In this document: positions 49,639-49,756 of the stretch, piece after piece
Layout of the letters: every line of letters begins with the position of its first letter
Position numbering within the stretch: position 1 is the stretch's first letter
From: Mycobacterium neglectum
GTDB lineage: Bacteria; Actinomycetota; Actinomycetes; Mycobacteriales; Mycobacteriaceae
Direction: 5' to 3'
DNA: 49,756 nucleotides
NCBI RefSeq assembly: GCF_002591975.1
Contig: NZ_NVQE01000041.1
Coordinates: 1-49,756, forward strand
Translations under genes and position numbers: made by a program
The notes under the pieces: generated by a model
What the model was told of the DNA's origin: nothing
What the model saw: only the letters and a program-made list of their open reading frames with translations
Database searches by the model: none

Positions 49639-49756
49639 TCAGAACCTGTGGATGAGCCTCGGCGAGGTGGCGTGAAAGTGGGCGCACCTTCCCGAGGATG
49701 ATCATCACGGAAACAGGATCTCGATCAAGACCGGCGTTGGCGCGCTGGTTGGGAAG
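49639..49756. other. Unassigned end of window
   Basis: No complete gene. An ATG at 49698 opens a frame (MIITETGSRSRPALARWLG) to the window edge but lacks a well-spaced ribosome site, so it may or may not be the next gene. Confidence 0.4.

Overview
The window is high-GC actinobacterial DNA, almost certainly from a Mycobacterium (probably an environmental, fast-growing Mycolicibacterium-type species). The evidence is the aroC-aroK-aroB-aroQ operon order typical of mycobacteria, leaderless promoters, and a type VII (ESX) secretion locus of the PE/PPE/EspG-containing kind. No tRNA, rRNA, CRISPR array or recognisable transposase was seen.

Region 1 (1-5856) is a quinate/shikimate utilisation module. 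It holds an IclR regulator, a shikimate-type MFS importer, an NAD-type quinate/shikimate dehydrogenase, a TetR regulator and a divergent bifunctional 3-dehydroshikimate dehydratase (QsuB type). Both promoters carry the same 17-bp element, so one TetR repressor probably controls the set. Region 2 (5870-9270) is the biosynthetic aroC-aroK-aroB-aroQ operon, facing the catabolic qsuB. Region 3 (9355-10893) is a small operon snoaL-DUF3237-tetR behind two tandem 17-bp inverted repeats that cover a leaderless promoter.

Region 4 (10899-22248) is the substrate half of an ESX system. An EspI-like ATPase and EccA face away from two YbaB/EspL-like genes. An EspC/EspF-like and EspA/EspE-like pair, PE, PPE, EspG, two WXG100-size Esx proteins, a hairpin, an EF-hand-containing small protein, a large EspB-like Gly/Pro-rich protein and a second EspG-like protein follow.

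Region 5 (22235-37062) is an accessory effector island on the minus strand. In transcription order it has a YbaB-like gene, an exactly 100-residue WXG100-like gene, a CpnT-N-terminus-like channel/targeting gene and one giant gene of about 3186 residues. The giant protein has four alpha/beta-hydrolase modules (one dead and interrupted by a glycerophosphodiesterase domain), two papain-like toxin/deamidase-type domains and two GNAT-like domains. A 76-residue protein and a 506-residue probable composite immunity protein come next. Beyond them lie broken remnants of a second WXG100/channel head (23245-23531) and an odd KAS III-like enzyme.

Region 6 (37085-49638) encodes the ESX membrane machine: a Pro-rich EspI-like ATPase, MycP, EccD, EccC, a second divergent EccD, EccB and EccE. 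Taken together the locus looks like a complete ESX nanomachine with two EccD subunits, its own chaperones and substrates, and a built-in giant polymorphic-toxin cassette. The giant effector, its frame-split head and the remnant cassette are the most novel parts.
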